Assembly: GCF_013170705.1 (NCBI RefSeq)
Contig: NZ_CP033334.1
Coordinates: 5,929,501 to 5,993,500 of the forward strand
Origin: Mesorhizobium loti
Lineage (GTDB): Bacteria; Pseudomonadota; Alphaproteobacteria; Rhizobiales; Rhizobiaceae
DNA: 64,000 bases
Direction: 5' to 3'
In this document: positions 51,975-60,415 of the stretch, piece after piece
How the letters are laid out: each line of letters begins with the position of its first letter
Numbering within the stretch: the stretch's first letter is position 1
Notes under the pieces: generated by a model
What the model saw: the letters and a program-made list of their open reading frames with translations, nothing else
Told to the model about the DNA's origin: nothing
The model's database searches: none
Program-made: the position numbers and the translations under genes

Positions 51975-52922
51975 ATGATCCGCTACGCCCTCAAGCGTCT
52001 GTGGCTGGGCGCCATCATCATCAGCTTCGCGCTGATGATGATGTTCGCCATGGTTTACCTCATCCCCGGCGATCCGGCGTCCGTCGCGCTGGGACCACGC
52101 GCGACGCCGGAGATGAAGGAGGCGTTGCGCGAGCGCATGGGCCTGGATCAGCCCGTCTGGCGGCAATTCGTGAACTTCTATGGATCAGCCTTGCATGGCG
52201 ACCTCGGCACGGAAGTCTTGTCCGACCGCCCGGTGCTGAACGTGGTGATGGAGCAACTCCCGTTCACGCTGGCGCTCATCATCGGCGGCATCACCTGGTC
52301 GGTGGCGCTCGGCATTCCGCTTGGCTGCATCGCGGCGGTGCGGCGCGGCGGCTTCGTCGACCAGGTGATCGGCGTGTTATCGGTGGCGATGATCGCGGTG
52401 CCGTCCTTCGTCGTCGCCATCTATTCGCTACTGGTCTTTGCCGTTGCCCTGCAATGGCTGCCGGCAATCGGTGCCGGCGACCCCGGAAACCTCGCCAGCC
52501 AGCTTCAGCATCTCATCCTGCCGTCATTGGCGGTCGGCCTTGGCTGGATCGGCTATATCTCGCGCATGGTGCGCGCCTCGATGCTGGAGACGCTCGAGGC
52601 CAGCCATATCCGCACGGCGCGCGCCTTCGGCCTGCCCGAACACCGCATCATCTACACCTACGCGCTGCGCATCGCCGTGCTGCCGACCATCACCCTGCTC
52701 GGCGTCGGCATCGGCCACATGCTGTCGTCTTCGGTCTTCGCCGAAATCGTCTTTGCCCGCCCCGGCATAGGCAAGCTGGTCTATGAAGCGATTTCGGTGC
52801 GCAACTACCCCATCGTCTCCGGAGCCGTGCTGGTCACCACCGTCTTCTTCGTCCTCGTCAACGTAGCGGCAGACATACTGGTCGGCCTATTGGATCCCCG
52901 TGTCAGATCAAGTTTCAACTGA
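51975..52922 (+). CDS. Dipeptide-type ABC transporter permease (DppB-like)
   Basis: A 315-residue inner-membrane subunit: MIRYALKRLWLGAIIISFALMMMFAMVYLIPGDP start, the family loop LRERMGLDQPVWRQFVNF, and the EAA loop ASHIRTARAFGLPEHRIIYTYALR. Starts 52 bases after the receptor gene. Overlaps the second permease by 23 bases. An in-frame extension upstream overlaps the receptor's end and is not used. Confidence 0.92.
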   Translation: MIRYALKRLWLGAIIISFALMMMFAMVYLIPGDPASVALGPRATPEMKEALRERMGLDQPVWRQFVNFYGSALHGDLGTEVLSDRPVLNVVMEQLPFTLALIIGGITWSVALGIPLGCIAAVRRGGFVDQVIGVLSVAMIAVPSFVVAIYSLLVFAVALQWLPAIGAGDPGNLASQLQHLILPSLAVGLGWIGYISRMVRASMLETLEASHIRTARAFGLPEHRIIYTYALRIAVLPTITLLGVGIGHMLSSSVFAEIVFARPGIGKLVYEAISVRNYPIVSGAVLVTTVFFVLVNVAADILVGLLDPRVRSSFN

Positions 52923-53790
52923 GCTGTCCTTTCGCGGCAGCCGCCTCGGCGGCGTGTGGCGCACCGTGCGCCGCATCATGCGCGAGCCGCTCGGCGCCAT
53001 CGGCCTGACGCTGGTTGCGGTGGTGGTGCTTTCGGCTGTATTCGCCAGTGTCCTGACCAGCTATACGCCGAGCAAGATTTCGCCAGCCGAGCGCTTCGCC
53101 TCGCCCAGCCTTCTGCACCTGCTCGGCACCGACCATCTAGGCCGCGATCTTTTTACCCGGGTTCTCTACGGCGGACGCGTCGCGCTGATGATCGCGCTGG
53201 GGTCAACCCTTGTGTCGCTGATTGTCGGGGTGGTGCTGGGCCTGATCGCCGGCTATGGCCCGCGATGGCTCGACAATGTGCTGCTGCTCATCTTCGACGC
53301 GGTGAAGAGTTTCCCGACCGTCATGCTGGCGCTGACGCTGGTCACCCTGTTCGGGCCCTCGCTCTATGCGGTGGTGCTGGTGGTGATGCTGGTCAACGTA
53401 CCGGGCTATGCGCGCATCATCCGCACCCAGACGCTGGTGCTCAAATCCGCCGAACATGTCATGGCGGCGCGCTCGATGGGCGCAAGCGCCGGCCGCATCC
53501 TGCGCGTCCATATCCTGCCCAACATCATCGGCCCGATCCTGATCCTGGTGTCGATGGACATCCCCGTGGTGGTGGCGATCGAGGCCGGCATGAGCTTCCT
53601 CGGGCTTGGCGTGCGGCCGCCGACCCCGAGCTGGGGCGCAATCCTCAATGACGGCTTCGCCAACATCCGTGATTCCTACTGGATCGTGATCGCCGGCGGC
53701 CTGCCGATCGTGCTGACCACGCTCGGCTTCACCTTCTTCGGCGAGACCTTGCGCGATCTCTTCGATCCCCGGCTGAAGGGGCGGTCATGA
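52900..53790 (+). CDS. Dipeptide-type ABC transporter permease (DppC-like)
   Basis: A 296-residue membrane subunit: N-terminal cytoplasmic stretch, helix IGLTLVAVVVLSAVFASVL, the signature LLGTDHLGRDLFTRVLYGGR, the EAA loop AARSMGASAGRILRVHILPNI, and end TLRDLFDPRLKGRS. GTG start at 52900 inside dppB, preceded by GGATCCCC. Ends in ATGA overlap with the next ATPase gene. Confidence 0.92.
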   Translation: MSDQVSTELSFRGSRLGGVWRTVRRIMREPLGAIGLTLVAVVVLSAVFASVLTSYTPSKISPAERFASPSLLHLLGTDHLGRDLFTRVLYGGRVALMIALGSTLVSLIVGVVLGLIAGYGPRWLDNVLLLIFDAVKSFPTVMLALTLVTLFGPSLYAVVLVVMLVNVPGYARIIRTQTLVLKSAEHVMAARSMGASAGRILRVHILPNIIGPILILVSMDIPVVVAIEAGMSFLGLGVRPPTPSWGAILNDGFANIRDSYWIVIAGGLPIVLTTLGFTFFGETLRDLFDPRLKGRS

Positions 53791-54770
53791 CGGTTCTCGC
53801 GGTCAAGAATCTCAGCGTTGCCTTCCACACCGAGAGCGGCCGGCTGGAGGCGCTGAAAGACGTCAGCTTTTGCGTACCCTCCAACCGCAGCGTCGGCGTG
53901 GTCGGCGAATCCGGCTGCGGGAAGTCGACGCTGATCAACGCCATACTGGGCCTGCTCGCAGACAATGGCAAGATATCGTCGGGCGAGATCGTCTTCGAAG
54001 GCGACAAGGACCTCACCCGGCTTGACGCGACCGCGATGCGCGGGCTGCGTGGCCGCAGGATCGCCACCGTGTTCCAGGATCCGATGGGCGCGCTCAATCC
54101 CGTGCTTTCGGTGGGACGGCAGATGCGTGACATCCAGTATCGCTCAGGCCTATCGAAACGGGACAAGGACGCGCGCTCGGTCGCCATGCTGCGCAAGGTC
54201 CGCATTCCCGATCCGGAAAGCCGGCTGGCGCAGTTTCCGCACGAATTCTCCGGCGGCATGAAGCAGCGCATCGCCATCGCCATGGCGCTGATGATGGAAC
54301 CGGCGCTGCTGATTGCCGACGAGCCGACCACCGCGCTCGACGCGACGCTGGAGGTGGCCACTATCGAGCTGCTCAAGGACCTGCAGCGCGAGATCGGCTG
54401 CTCGGTGCTTTTCATCTCGCATCACCTGGGGGTTATCGCCGAACTCTGCGACGAGATGATCGTCATGTATGCCGGCGAAGTGGTGGAGAGCGGCACGACC
54501 CGCGAGATCTTCCATGATGCGCGTCATCCCTATACGCAAAAGCTGCTCGCCTGCGATCCCGCGCGGCTGTCGCAACGGGTCGCCCGCCTGCCGACCATCG
54601 CCGGAACCTTGCCGGATTTGCGCCGGCGGCCGAGCGGCTGCGTCTTCCAGCCGCGTTGCGACCGCGCCGACGCGCAATGCCTGACGACACCTCCCAACGC
54701 TCCACTTGGCGGATCCCACATCGCCCGATGCTGGCACGCGGACGTTCCCCTGGTGGTGATGAGCGCATGA
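53787..54770 (+). CDS. Dipeptide-type ABC transporter ATP-binding protein (DppD-like)
   Basis: A 327-residue ATPase: Walker A GESGCGKS at 40-47, Q-loop VFQDPMGALNPVLSV, signature FSGGMKQRIAIAMALMM, Walker B LLIADEPTTALD. The C-terminal oligopeptide-transporter domain has the Cys cluster seen in iron-sulfur-type DppD/OppD proteins (GCVFQPRCDRADAQC). Four-base overlaps on both sides. Confidence 0.92.
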   Translation: MTVLAVKNLSVAFHTESGRLEALKDVSFCVPSNRSVGVVGESGCGKSTLINAILGLLADNGKISSGEIVFEGDKDLTRLDATAMRGLRGRRIATVFQDPMGALNPVLSVGRQMRDIQYRSGLSKRDKDARSVAMLRKVRIPDPESRLAQFPHEFSGGMKQRIAIAMALMMEPALLIADEPTTALDATLEVATIELLKDLQREIGCSVLFISHHLGVIAELCDEMIVMYAGEVVESGTTREIFHDARHPYTQKLLACDPARLSQRVARLPTIAGTLPDLRRRPSGCVFQPRCDRADAQCLTTPPNAPLGGSHIARCWHADVPLVVMSA

Positions 54771-55744
54771 GCTCCGACGACCTGCTCCGCATCAGCGATC
54801 TACGCGTCTCGTTCCGGGTTGGCGGGCTGACCGCCAGGCTGGCTGGGCGCGCCACGGAGATCGAGGCGGTCTCCGGTGTCAGCTTCAACCTGCAGCGCGG
54901 CACCACTTTCGCGCTGGTCGGCGAATCCGGCTCCGGCAAAACCACTCTCGCACGTACGATCAATGGTCTTCAGCCCGTCAAATCGGGCACGATCCTGTTC
55001 GAAGGACAGGAGTTGCAGGGTCTCTCCAACGCCGCGATGAAGCCGGTGCGGCGGCGCATGCCGATGATGTTCCAGGATCCGATCGGGTCGCTGTCGCCAC
55101 GGCTCAGCGTGCGGTCGCTGCTGTCGGAGCCCTTCGTCATCCATGGGCTCTCCAACCGTGATCTCAACGCCGAGGTCACGCGGCTTCTGACGCTGGTCGG
55201 GCTGCCGCGCGAGTTCGCCGACCGCTTTCCGCACCAGCTGTCCGGCGGCCAGGCACGCCGCGTCGGCGTCGCGCGGGCGATCGCGCTCGATCCCGTGCTG
55301 GTGGTCGCCGACGAACCGACGGCTGGCCTCGATGTCTCCGTACAGGGCGAGGTGCTGAACCTGCTCAACGATCTGCGCGACCGCATGGGCCTGTCGATGC
55401 TGATCATCACCCACAATCTGCATGTCGTGCGCCAGATCGCCGACCGCATGGCGGTGATGTATCTGGGCCGTTTCGTCGAACAGGGCGAGACCGAAGCGAT
55501 CTTCCGCGCGCCGCACCATCCCTATACGGCGGCACTTCTATCGGCCAATCCGGAGCCCGATCCCGACAGGATGCGCCAGCGCATCACCCTACCGGCGGAC
55601 GTGCCGTCGCTGCTGGCGCGGCCGAAGGGCTGTGAATTCCATACACGCTGCCCGCAAGCACGGGACCGTTGCGCGGTCGATGCCCCTATCCCGGCCGCTG
55701 TGGGCGACAGCCGTCTGACCTGCCATTTCCCGCTGAACACATAA
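54767..55744 (+). CDS. Dipeptide-type ABC transporter ATP-binding protein (DppF-like)
   Basis: A 325-residue ATPase: Walker A GESGSGKT at 52-59, Q-loop MFQDPIGSLSPRLSV, signature LSGGQARRVGVARAIA (QARR replaces the common QRQR), Walker B LVVADEPTAGLD, and the C-terminal Cys motif GCEFHTRCPQARDRC. It completes the importer. An unusual 13-residue insertion (LTARLAGRATEIE) precedes the usual VSGVSF strand, as in some DppF relatives. Confidence 0.92.
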   Translation: MSSDDLLRISDLRVSFRVGGLTARLAGRATEIEAVSGVSFNLQRGTTFALVGESGSGKTTLARTINGLQPVKSGTILFEGQELQGLSNAAMKPVRRRMPMMFQDPIGSLSPRLSVRSLLSEPFVIHGLSNRDLNAEVTRLLTLVGLPREFADRFPHQLSGGQARRVGVARAIALDPVLVVADEPTAGLDVSVQGEVLNLLNDLRDRMGLSMLIITHNLHVVRQIADRMAVMYLGRFVEQGETEAIFRAPHHPYTAALLSANPEPDPDRMRQRITLPADVPSLLARPKGCEFHTRCPQARDRCAVDAPIPAAVGDSRLTCHFPLNT

Positions 55745-55791
55745 GGACAGCCCTCGGCACAACTATTGGCCGGGGCGTCGAGAGGAGCCGC

Positions 55792-57819
55792 ATGCAAGAT
55801 ATCCGCGTCATCACCGATTTTCCGCGCAAGGTGCGAGAGATCGAGAACCTCTGGATTCCGATGCCCGACGGCATCAAGCTGGCGGCGCGCGTCTGGCTAC
55901 CGGAAGACGCCGACGCCGATCCGGTGCCGGCGATCCTTGAATACCTGCCCTATCGCAAGCGCGACGGAACGGTGGAACGCGATGCGCTGACGCACCCCTA
56001 TTTCGCCGGGCACGGCTATGCCGGCGTGCGTGTCGACATGCGCGGCTCGGGCGACAGCGAAGGGCTGTGCAAGGGCGAGTATCTGAAGCAGGAACAGGAC
56101 GACTGCCTGGCGGTGATCGAATGGTTGGCCCGGCAACCCTGGTGCTCGGGCAGCGTGGGCATGATCGGCATCAGCTGGGGTGGTTTCAACGGGCTGCAGG
56201 TCGCCGCCCGGCGCCCGCCGGCGCTGAAAGCTGTCATCTCGCTGTGCTCGACCGACGACCGCTACAATGACGATGTGCATTACCTCGGCGGCGCCATGAT
56301 GTGCGACAATCTGATGTGGGGAACGACGGCCTGGGCGATCGCCATGACGCCTCCTGATCCGCTGATCGTCGGCGACCGCTGGCGTGACCTGTGGGAGCAG
56401 CGGCTGAACGGCAACGGCATATGGATGCAGGACTGGTTCGAACACCAGCGCCGCGACGATTTCTACAAGCATGGCTCGATTTGCGAGGACTATGCCGATG
56501 TCGAAATTCCGGTCTATGCCGTCGGCGGCTGGGCCGATGGCTACCCCAACCCGATCTTCCGCATGCTGGAAAACCTGCCCGGTCCCCGCAAGGGCCTGAT
56601 CGGCCCCTGGGGGCACAAATATCCCCACTTCGCCATGCCCGGCCCACGCATGGGCTTCCTGCAGGAATGCCTGCGCTGGTGGGACCAGTATCTGAAGGGG
56701 ATCGACACCGGCATTGCCGACGAGCCGATGCTGCGCGCCTGGATCCAGGATCCGGCGCGGCCGGCCGCGATCTATGATGAGCGGCCCGGCCGCTGGGTGG
56801 CCGAGCCTTCCTGGCCGGGGCCGGGCGTCGGGCAAAAGGTGCTGAACCTTGCTCCCCATGTGTTGAGCGAGGCCAAGGGCGACAACGCGATCCTGGAGAT
56901 TTCATCGCCACAGACGGCCGGACTGTCTTCAGGTGCCTGGTGTGGTTACGGCGTCATGCCGACCTTGCCGGTCGACCAGCGGAGCGAGGAAGGCAACGCC
57001 CTGATCTTCGAGACGGCACCGTTGACCGAAGCGGTCGAGATCCTCGGCTTCCCCGAGTTCGAGGTCAAGCTCGCCTCCGACAAACCAGTCGCGCTCCTCT
57101 CCGCCACCCTGTCGCAGGTGTTCGCGGACGGTGCGGCCTCGCGCGTCAGCTACGGCATCCTCAACCTCAGCCATCGCAACGGCGACCTGGAGATCGAGCC
57201 GCTGGTGCCAGGGCAAGCGGAGACAGTTCGCATCAAGCTGCGCTGCTGCGGACAGCGTTTCGAGGCCGGCGAGCGCATCCGGCTGGCGCTTGCGACGTCG
57301 CACTGGCCGATCGTCTTCCCCACGGCCGAACAGGCGACGCTGTCGATCCATTGCGGCAGCAGCCGGCTGATCCTGCCGGTGCGCGCGCCGCAGAAGCTGG
57401 ATGACACGCTGGGAGCATTTCTCGGCCCGGAGAGCGCCAGCCCGATGGAGCAGGAGGTGCTGGCCAAGGGCGACGGCTTCCAGCGCTCGGTGTCGACCGA
57501 CCAGGTCACCGGCGAAACCGTCTACCAGGTGATCAATGACGGCGGCACGGTGCGGCACCCGCATACGGGAATGACCCTTTCGGCAAGGCATGTCGACCGC
57601 TTCACCATCCACCCCGACGATCCGAACACGGCGGTCGGCACCTGCACATGGGAGAAATCCTACGGCAGAGGCGACTGGCAAGCGCGTGTTTCGGTCAAGG
57701 CGACGGTGCGCGCGCTGCGCGATGTCTGGCGGATCGAGACCCACATCACCGCGCATGATCGCAACGAGGTGGTCGTCGACCGGAGCGAGGTCAAGGAGTA
57801 TCCGCGCGACCTCAACTGA
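55792..57819 (+). CDS. CocE/NonD-family serine hydrolase (X-Pro dipeptidyl-peptidase-like)
   Basis: A 675-residue hydrolase: alpha/beta domain with nucleophile Ser128 in GISWGG, HGYAGVRVDMRGSGDSEG before it, a helical cap (MMCDNLMWGTTAW) and YAVGGWADGYPNP plus a later histidine (GPWGHKYPH) for the acid and base, then a C-terminal jelly-roll domain (about 400-675). The family includes cocaine esterase, glutaryl-7-ACA acylase and X-Pro dipeptidyl-peptidases. It follows dppF after 47 bases (AGAGGAG ribosome site), so a peptidase or acylase acting on the imported peptide is most likely. No signal peptide. Confidence 0.9.
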   Translation: MQDIRVITDFPRKVREIENLWIPMPDGIKLAARVWLPEDADADPVPAILEYLPYRKRDGTVERDALTHPYFAGHGYAGVRVDMRGSGDSEGLCKGEYLKQEQDDCLAVIEWLARQPWCSGSVGMIGISWGGFNGLQVAARRPPALKAVISLCSTDDRYNDDVHYLGGAMMCDNLMWGTTAWAIAMTPPDPLIVGDRWRDLWEQRLNGNGIWMQDWFEHQRRDDFYKHGSICEDYADVEIPVYAVGGWADGYPNPIFRMLENLPGPRKGLIGPWGHKYPHFAMPGPRMGFLQECLRWWDQYLKGIDTGIADEPMLRAWIQDPARPAAIYDERPGRWVAEPSWPGPGVGQKVLNLAPHVLSEAKGDNAILEISSPQTAGLSSGAWCGYGVMPTLPVDQRSEEGNALIFETAPLTEAVEILGFPEFEVKLASDKPVALLSATLSQVFADGAASRVSYGILNLSHRNGDLEIEPLVPGQAETVRIKLRCCGQRFEAGERIRLALATSHWPIVFPTAEQATLSIHCGSSRLILPVRAPQKLDDTLGAFLGPESASPMEQEVLAKGDGFQRSVSTDQVTGETVYQVINDGGTVRHPHTGMTLSARHVDRFTIHPDDPNTAVGTCTWEKSYGRGDWQARVSVKATVRALRDVWRIETHITAHDRNEVVVDRSEVKEYPRDLN

Positions 57820-57840
57820 GAGGCCCGGCACGGCTCGCGA

Positions 57841-58743
57841 TCACGCCATCAATTTCGGCAAGGCGGCCGCCAGCGCGTCGACGGCGAGCCGCACCTTGAG
57901 CGGCAGATGCGGCGTCCGCAGCCAAAGGGCGTGGCAGTCGTAGGGATAGCGCGGCTGGTCCGGCAACAGCGCCACCAGCGCACCGGTTCGAATGCGCTCG
58001 CGCACCAGCCACCAGGGCAGCCACGCCAGCCCCATGCCTTCGACCGCAGCATCGGCGATGGCATCGAGATCGTCGAGCCGCAGCCGGCCGCTGGGCACGA
58101 TCTCCCGCGCAGTTTGCCCTTCACGCGCAAACAGCCAGGGCTGAACGACCTGGCCGAGGCGGCGATAGACGATTGCCTGATGGTCGGCGAGATCCTCGAT
58201 CCGCCGCGGTTCGCCATGGCGTTGCAGATAGGAGGGCGCCGCGCAAACGATCATGCCCTGGCGCGCGACACGGCGCGCGATCACGCCAGCCTTGTCGTCC
58301 AGATCGCCGGTCCGGATGGCGAGATCGTAGCCGTCCTCGGCAAGATCTGCGAAGCGGTCGCTGAGCGACAGGTCTAGTTCCAGCATCGGATATTGCCGTG
58401 CCAGTTGCAGCAGCACGGGGGTGACGCAGTGGCGGCCGAAATGCGCCGGCATGGTGACGCGCAGTTTTCCGCGCGGTTCGGAGAGTTGGTCGGCGGCCAG
58501 CGCGTCGGCGGCCTCCGCCTCGGCCAGCACGACCCGGCAGCGTTCGTAATAGGCACGGCCGAAATCGGTCAGGCTCTGACGGCGCGTGGTGCGGTTGATG
58601 AGGCGCACCCCCAGCCGTTCCTCGAGAAAGCGGACGTGCTTGCCCACCATAGGTCCGGACAGGTCGAGCGCGACCGCAGCAGCCGCGAACGAGCCAAGAT
58701 CGGCCGCCTTGACGAACACGGCCATGCTCTCGAGTCGATCCAT
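57841..58743 (-). CDS. LysR-family regulator
   Basis: A 300-residue LysR protein: MDRLESMAVFVKAADLGSFAAAAVALDLSGPMVGKHV winged helix at the N-terminus, then the substrate domain (GKLRVTMPAHFGRHCVTPVL, DGYDLAIRTGDLDDKAG). The usual recognition SxxxVS is SGPMVG here. Divergent from the MDR oxidoreductase at 58846, its probable target. An inverted repeat (GAAACC-CTT-GGTTTC) is 5 bases upstream of its ATG. Convergent with the CocE/NonD gene. Confidence 0.92.
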   Translation of the reverse strand: MDRLESMAVFVKAADLGSFAAAAVALDLSGPMVGKHVRFLEERLGVRLINRTTRRQSLTDFGRAYYERCRVVLAEAEAADALAADQLSEPRGKLRVTMPAHFGRHCVTPVLLQLARQYPMLELDLSLSDRFADLAEDGYDLAIRTGDLDDKAGVIARRVARQGMIVCAAPSYLQRHGEPRRIEDLADHQAIVYRRLGQVVQPWLFAREGQTAREIVPSGRLRLDDLDAIADAAVEGMGLAWLPWWLVRERIRTGALVALLPDQPRYPYDCHALWLRTPHLPLKVRLAVDALAAALPKLMA

Positions 58744-58747
58744 ATTC

Positions 58748-58762
58748 GAAACCCTTGGTTTC
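58748..58762. promoter_or_regulatory. Inverted repeat in the LysR/MDR divergent promoter
   Basis: Perfect GAAACC-CTT-GGTTTC directly before the lysR start, with a third GAAACC half-site at 58794-58799 toward the MDR gene. Arrangement fits LysR autoregulation plus control of the divergent gene. Confidence 0.45.
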
Positions 58763-58845
58763 TACTGCTTTATCACTACGCCCATTTATCCATGAAACCT
58801 TTATCTGCATAGCTCATTCGGTTCAGATAATTTGGAGTAACCCGA

Positions 58846-59835
58846 ATGGCACGTGTTGTCCGCTTCCACCAGCATGGCGGTCCCGAGGTTCTGCGCATCG
58901 AGGATGTCGACCTCTCCCCACCGGCTCCGGGCGAGGTTCAAATCCGTATCAAGGCACTCGGCATCAATCGCGCCGAAGCGCTGCTGCGCGCCGGCACCTA
59001 TATCGAGACACCCGCCCTGCCCTCCGGGCTTGGCCTCGAGGCGGCGGGGGTTGTCGAAACAGTGGGCGAAGGCGTGAAGGGTTTCGCGCCGGGCGACGCT
59101 GTCAGCGTCATCCCGCCGCAATCGATGGTGCGCTGGCCGGCTTATGGCGAGTTGGTCACCTATCCCGCCGCGCTGCTCGTCAAGCACCCACCGTCGCTCG
59201 ACTGGAAAACGGCGGCGGCTGTCTGGATGCAATACCTCACCGCCTATGGCGCGCTGATCGACATTGCCAAACTTGGCGATGGGGATGCCGTCGTCATCAC
59301 CGCGGCCTCAAGCAGCGTGGGGCTTGCCGCGATCCAGATCGCCAACAAGGTTGGCGCGGCAGTCATCGCGGTGACGCGGACATCGACGAAGAAACAGGCC
59401 TTGCTCGATGCCGGAGCGGCTGAAGTTGTGACCCTAGCCGAGGAGGATCTCACCGCACGGCTGAACACAATCGTGGGACCGAAAGGCGTGCGCGTCGTGC
59501 TGGATGCAGTCGGCGGCCCGATCTTCGGGCCGCTGACGGCAGCGATGTCAAAGGGCGGCATCCTGATCGAATATGGCGGCCTCAGCAGCGAGCCGACGCC
59601 GTTTCCCCTGGCTGCCGTGCTGGGCAAGACGCTGACGCTGCGTGGCTACCTCGTCCACGAGATCACCGGCGACCCGAGGAAATTGGAGGCAGCGAAGACG
59701 TTCATCCTCGAGGGCCTGGAGACAGCCACGCTGAGGCCAATCATCGACAGGACCTTTGCCTTCGACCAGATCGTCGAAGCGCATCGCCATCTCGAATCGA
59801 ACGACCAGTTCGGCAAGATCGTAGTGACGATCTGA
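58846..59835 (+). CDS. Zinc-independent MDR-family oxidoreductase (quinone oxidoreductase-like)
   Basis: A 329-residue NADPH-type reductase: GroES-like N-terminal domain (QHGGPEVLRIEDVDLSPPAPGEVQIRIKALGINRAEALLR), then a Rossmann domain with AASSSVGLAAIQIANKVGAAVIAVTRT. Zinc-ligand cysteines of alcohol dehydrogenases are absent. Relatives reduce quinones or enones. GGAGTAACCCGA precedes the ATG. A 19-base segment spanning its stop codon is tandemly duplicated (59817-59854). Confidence 0.9.
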   Translation: MARVVRFHQHGGPEVLRIEDVDLSPPAPGEVQIRIKALGINRAEALLRAGTYIETPALPSGLGLEAAGVVETVGEGVKGFAPGDAVSVIPPQSMVRWPAYGELVTYPAALLVKHPPSLDWKTAAAVWMQYLTAYGALIDIAKLGDGDAVVITAASSSVGLAAIQIANKVGAAVIAVTRTSTKKQALLDAGAAEVVTLAEEDLTARLNTIVGPKGVRVVLDAVGGPIFGPLTAAMSKGGILIEYGGLSSEPTPFPLAAVLGKTLTLRGYLVHEITGDPRKLEAAKTFILEGLETATLRPIIDRTFAFDQIVEAHRHLESNDQFGKIVVTI

Positions 59836-59854
59836 GATCGTGGTGACGGTCTGA
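59817..59854 (+). repeat. 19-base tandem duplication over the MDR gene stop codon
   Basis: GATCGTAGTGACGATCTGA is followed immediately by GATCGTGGTGACGGTCTGA (2 differences in 19). The first copy ends in the real stop; the second is non-coding. The remaining part of the 210-base gap to the zinc-ribbon gene has no other clear signal. Confidence 0.7.
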
Positions 59855-60045
59855 GCAACGGCAAACAAATCACCCGGGCCGGCACTATCGCCCTTGAAGG
59901 CGCGGCTCCGCGTTCCTAACTGACTGGTGCGAGCCGGGCCCCTCTGACTGTCGCCAATGGCGACCGTGATGTCGGACCGCTTTAACGGGCCCGTTTCCAT
60001 CCTTTTAGGTCAAGCGGGCTCAATCCTTTCGGTTTGGAGCCCCGT

Positions 60046-60345
60046 ATGACATCTTCCCTCCTTGGCCTGGTTTGCCCCTCCTGCCGCGTCGCGCTTGTGA
60101 TGAGCGAACGCCAGGGTATCGAAATCGACTACTGTCCGCAGTGCCGCGGCGTCTGGCTTGATCGAGGCGAACTCGACAAGATCATCGAGCGTTCCGGCAG
60201 GGAGGCGTCGCCCGCGCTGCAGCAGCAGCCGGCAGCCTTCTCGCAGCCGCAGCAAGGCCATGGCCGCGATGACGATTATTCGCGCTCGCAGGGTCACCGT
60301 TATCCCAAGCGGAAGAAATCATTCTTCGAAGAATTGTTCGATTGA
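60046..60345 (+). CDS. Small TFIIB-type zinc-ribbon protein
   Basis: A 99-residue protein with a single zinc ribbon: Cys10, Cys13, Cys30, Cys33 (CPSC ... CPQCRGVWLDRGELDKI), the zf-TFIIB family signature. A Gln-rich linker and a basic tail KRKKSFFEELFD follow; that acidic-aromatic FFEELFD end recurs in this family. Function unknown. ATG 60046 follows GGAGCC; an in-frame TTG four codons earlier is possible. It precedes the Tim44-domain gene by 70 bases. Confidence 0.85.
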   Translation: MTSSLLGLVCPSCRVALVMSERQGIEIDYCPQCRGVWLDRGELDKIIERSGREASPALQQQPAAFSQPQQGHGRDDDYSRSQGHRYPKRKKSFFEELFD

Positions 60346-60415
60346 CCGGGCTCCGGAGCCCGGGCCGACGTTTGCTGAAAATTTCCAAAACCACATCGAT
60401 AAAGGTTCATTTCCG

